Made by a program: the position numbers and the translations under genes. From Cryptomeria japonica (taxonomy: Eukaryota > Streptophyta > Pinopsida > Cupressales > Cupressaceae), in NCBI RefSeq assembly GCF_030272615.1, contig NC_081412.1:543448335-543512334 (forward strand): 64,000 nt of DNA, written 5' to 3'. The notes under the pieces are model-generated. The model was not told where the DNA came from. It ran no database searches and worked only from the letters and a program-made list of their open reading frames with translations. Numbering within the stretch: position 1 is the stretch's first letter; each line of letters starts with the position of its first letter. This document shows, one piece after another, positions 60,985 to 64,000 of this stretch.

Positions 60985-61915
60985 TCGAAAATGGAAAAGA
61001 AGAGCTTGGGGGCCTACAAAGGATTTCTCATGAAGTTATTTGAAAAAGGGGAAAGGTCGATGATGTTGTAGAATGGCTATAATCACTCCATCCTATCCTC
61101 TTTGTATGCTATGGTGAGTTTTCATTTGATTAAATATTTTACCTTGGAAGGGTGTTATACTACTATCCATGGCTATCACTTTCCAATTTTAAATCATATC
61201 TATCATGGTGAAAATTCTGACTTATCATTTTATCTGTTCTCATCATTGGCTACTATTATTAGTAATGGGGCTTCTCCTCCTTTGCATAAAGGGTTAATTT
61301 ATGCCCTTTATCAATTTTCCTTAAACTAACCCACTCATCATAGCCATTTCACAACCTTTCCTAAAAACCCTAGAGATAATACAGAAGACACTTGTAGTTT
61401 GCTTCATATTGAACTTATTAAATCCAAACCACTGCCCCTTGAAAGTAGTAATCGTTCCCTTATTACAAAAGCTAAAAAGATAAAAACAACCCTATTAATG
61501 AAACTTTGGAGGTTATAGTTCTTAAAATTACCCTGAATAAACGTAAAAATTCTACTCCCAAGCCTATCCTTTCCAAGGCTAGGAAAACTGATAAAGGACC
61601 TATGAAAATAAGCATCACTATAGACCTAGATAATATGGGCTTAGACAATGAGGAAGTGGACAAGTAGAAAGCCTGAAAAAAAGAAATAATCTTGGGTGAG
61701 TGACACTCTACGTGTCTACTTGCTAATGATAACAAAATTAAGAATGTCCTTAAGGAGGAAGTCTCTGATTCTAAAGAGGTTTGTAATGTGGAAGAGGATG
61801 TGCACCTTTCTTCTGAGGAATTTGAAGATGTGGACTTTTAGGCCATTGAGGATTATAGTCCTGAAAATGATTGTGCAAAAGATCTTCATGCGTTAGTCAA
61901 AATATTGATCATTTT
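60985..61915 (+). pseudogene. Gag-like retroelement protein fragment (C-terminal part)
   Basis: 61102-61329 reads FHLIKYFTLEGCYTTIHGYH, FPILNHIYHGENSDLSFYLF and LHKGLIYALYQFSLN. From 61560 the text becomes charged and acidic (EEVSDSKEVCNVEEDVHLSS, EEFEDVDF). This globular part followed by an acidic tail resembles the layout of the 29843-31679 frame. No catalytic motif. Decayed by stops. Confidence 0.4.
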
Positions 61916-63128
61916 AAATTTATTTGGCTCTTTGTCCCATGTTTTAGGCTTAGGGTTTAGGGTTTGTGCATTCTTTTTTAGGTCCTATTGTTAAACCCCT
62001 AAACTTATTTTAATTCCGCAGTACTTTTTTCACTTAAGTATGAGGGTCATGTTGTCATTGGAGGGGCCATATATTTTCCTAGGCATTAATTCTTTTGTCA
62101 GGCCCCTATTAATTTTTCCTAAGTCTCGTGCTATACCTTGTTACCCCATGGTCAAGTTCCCCCTTTAATTTCCTAAGGATATGTCTAGCTAGATCATCCT
62201 AGGTGGGTCCCCTTTAATTTTTTTTTCAAAAGGCACATTAATTTTGCTAAGTCTAAAGCTTATGTTATTTCCGCAAGTGTCCTTATCCTAAAGATCAAGC
62301 TACTAAAAAATTCTCAATATTCACATGCATTAAATGGATGGTGATGTCTTAATCACTATAAAAAAGGTGCCCAATGGTTAAGTGGATAAGGTTCGTAGTC
62401 ACCGTGGCTGGAGGATAAAGCTTTAGAAGATCGGACGGTTCTCGCAACCCTGTAGTCAAAGATATGAGGAGGTTAATCATTTCGGCATCACAAGATGATT
62501 TCACATTTCTAAGGCAGGCCGAGGTGAGATGATGGTGAGGTCGCTGACCAAGAGAAAGTGGATGGTGAGTTGGAGGTGCTATGTCATACTTTTTATGGGT
62601 CCACTTGCCACATATGAAGGTCAATATCAGATTGACCAATGTAGATCGTGCGATGCGCCAACATGGAGAATATCAATAGTCCTATTTCAAACTTAATTCA
62701 AATGAAAATTGGAGCCATTTCATTGCTTGTGCGAGTAGTAATGGAGGATGGGATGGTGACCCTTCATTTTAGAATGATAATAAAAATATTTTCAGAGCCA
62801 GTTTTGACTCACAAAGCAATTGAGAGGTGATCAGAAGGCTATTCTTGAGGGGGAGAAGATTGGAAAGAGTTCTTGCAGTTTGAATTTAGGGTTCATCTAG
62901 TGCATACAAAGCTATAAGTTTCTCAATCTTTCTTCTATGTTTTCAAAGCAGTTGAAGTGCAAATTGTGTGAAAATTGTAGGGAAAATATTATAAATTGCT
63001 CTAGGGTTTAAAATTTGGCATAAAGAAGTAAAAATTTGCACATTTCTATGTTGTAGTTGATATTCTCATGTTAAGCCCTAGTTTTCCTCTTCCCTCTAAG
63101 GTTAACTGATAAGAAACCTTAGTCTAGT
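61916..63128. other. No gene apart from a possible SINE head
   Basis: Non-coding, moderately AT-rich. Contains the tRNA-like stretch at 62366-62450 described separately and short frames without domains. Confidence 0.35.
62366..62450 (+). repeat. Possible tRNA-derived SINE head
   Basis: TGGTTAAGTGG at 62375-62385 fits the pol III A box (TRGYNNARNGG). GGTTCTCGCAACC at 62437-62449 is close to a B box (GGTTCGANNCC) at about 52 bp spacing. There is no matching acceptor stem, so it is not a working tRNA gene. The SINE 3' end and target duplication were not identified. Confidence 0.35.
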
Positions 63129-64000
63129 ATGATGGCTCCCCTATGGAACCACTCAAGACAAATACAATATTTGAAGAGAAACCTTTTTGATGATTTGCCC
63201 GATCAATTAAATCCCTCAACCAATGATAGATATCAATATTTGAAGAGAAACCTTTTTGATGATTTTCCCAATCAATTAAATCCCTCAACCAATGATAGAT
63301 ATCAAGAGCAAAGACTTGTTCATGGAAAAAACCTAGGAGAAGGGTTAACTAATAAAGTATACCACATCGCAGATGCTAGGGTACCGATGATTGGGGCAAA
63401 AATGTTCAAATAATGGTATGGACAAAGAAATTTGCAATCTCCATTTTCAAGTACTTGGAAATATGACTTAGGCAAGTTGGTAGTACCGAATGTATTCATG
63501 GATGTCGACCTTCTCAAAACTGTTGCAGATAGCTATGACCCTGTTTCAAGGGTTATAAGAGGAAATGAGGGAGAGATTTTGTTGACAATCACGAGGGAAT
63601 AATTCCAAGAGCTTTTTTATTTATATGAGCCTTCTTCTACCTTGGTAGATATAGATTTGGATGAGTTGAAGGTAGAATATTATAGAATGAAGGGTTTCAT
63701 TAGAACTAGCCTCCTTCAAGCTCATTTGGCAAAAGAAGAAGAGACAACTTACCATATTGGCCCTAGTTCACATAAGCCTTTTCCCATTGGTTCTTTTGCC
63801 ACCTATTTTCAAGCCACCTTCTTCTCTCTGTGTCAGAACTTAGGATTCAATCCTATTACAGTCATGCGACTTAATTTTATGTATATGCCTATACAAATTG
63901 AGCATCCAAATTTTAAAATGATCTTTGACTTTGCCCCATACCTTGAAGAGAATATTCATGAGGTGTTGCAAGATGTCAAGAGTGGTGTATTTAGCACTCA
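63129..64000 (+). pseudogene. Gag-like retroelement protein, 5' part (runs off the window)
   Basis: One frame is readable from 63129 to the window end with only two stops (63411-63413 and 63600-63602). It starts with a duplicated 23-residue block (63168-63305). It then has KYDLGKLVVPNVFMDVDLLK and SYDPVSRVIRGN, followed by ELFYLY and a helical segment. The pattern LGKL..[LPN]...VD[IL]LK...YDP is shared with residues 61-85 of the frame at 21201, so this is a second member of that family. Downstream it reads PIGSFATYFQATFFSLCQNL and GFNPITVMRLNFM. No enzyme motif. Less damaged than the 21201 copy, so possibly younger. Confidence 0.5.
63168..63305 (+). repeat. 69-bp in-frame tandem duplication
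   Basis: Two copies, 63168-63236 and 63237-63305, each coding 23 residues that start YLKRNLFDD and end PSTNDRYQ. They differ at two residues (LPD versus FPN). The duplication keeps the frame. Confidence 0.85.

Noticed and set aside
61950-61973. Telomere-like TTTAGGG repeats
   Set aside because: Only about two and a half units; too short to count as an interstitial telomeric array.
1-64000. CRISPR arrays, bacterial operons, rRNA or functional tRNA genes
   Set aside because: None seen; repeats present are LTRs, foldbacks and tandem arrays of eukaryotic type.

Overview
The window looks like nuclear DNA of a seed plant with a large, repeat-rich genome. The density of old, nested, mostly pol-less Ty1/copia-type elements and gag-like open frames would suit a conifer or another gymnosperm, but that is inference; only 'plant' is firm. 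Evidence for a plant is a plant-type glutamate receptor-like (GLR) gene with short spliceosomal introns, retrotransposon primer-binding sites matching plant initiator Met-tRNA, plant L1-type LINE domains and a TNP2-class CACTA transposase. I saw no bacterial-type operons, CRISPR arrays, rRNA genes or organellar genes.

Layout. (1) 1-17542 is a minus-strand copia-like element: a partial 3' LTR (1-533, cut by the window edge), a polypurine tract, a broken gag (3665 down to 1744), a primer-binding site (15295-15306) and a 2.2-kb 5' LTR (15309-17542). Its interior is stretched by about 11 kb of other sequence, including a Ty3/gypsy RNase H scrap (6128-6409) and a foldback/direct-repeat cluster (10612-14908). 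(2) 17543-21200 is degenerate non-coding DNA. (3) 21201-31679 is a broken gag-like frame split by a second, plus-strand copia-like element (22216-29837) with both LTRs, a PBS, a PPT and a 5-bp target duplication. That inner element carries a zinc-knuckle gag and a separate gag-like/coiled-coil frame but no recognisable protease, integrase or reverse transcriptase. (4) 32159-36710, minus strand, is a dead CACTA (En/Spm) TNP2 transposase. (5) 39150-41343 is a higher-order tandem repeat. (6) 42872-46225, minus strand, is the only apparently intact host gene: a six-exon GLR ion-channel gene predicted to encode 916 residues. (7) 50678-53071 is a copia LTR with PBS and a duplicated gag fragment, followed directly by a decayed L1-type LINE (about 53072-59443) with DUF4283/zinc-knuckle ORF1, endonuclease, reverse transcriptase, zf-RVT and RNase H regions. 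(8) 59880-64000 holds two more decayed gag-like frames and a possible tRNA-derived SINE head.

The genes do not form a pathway. One host gene sits among layers of transposable elements. The most unusual items are a three-residue insertion in the GLR ligand-binding S1 lobe, the nested insertion whose removal restores an open frame, the pol-less elements with a second gag-like/coiled-coil ORF, and the complex inverted-repeat cluster. I did not find a convincing new biological system beyond these element architectures.
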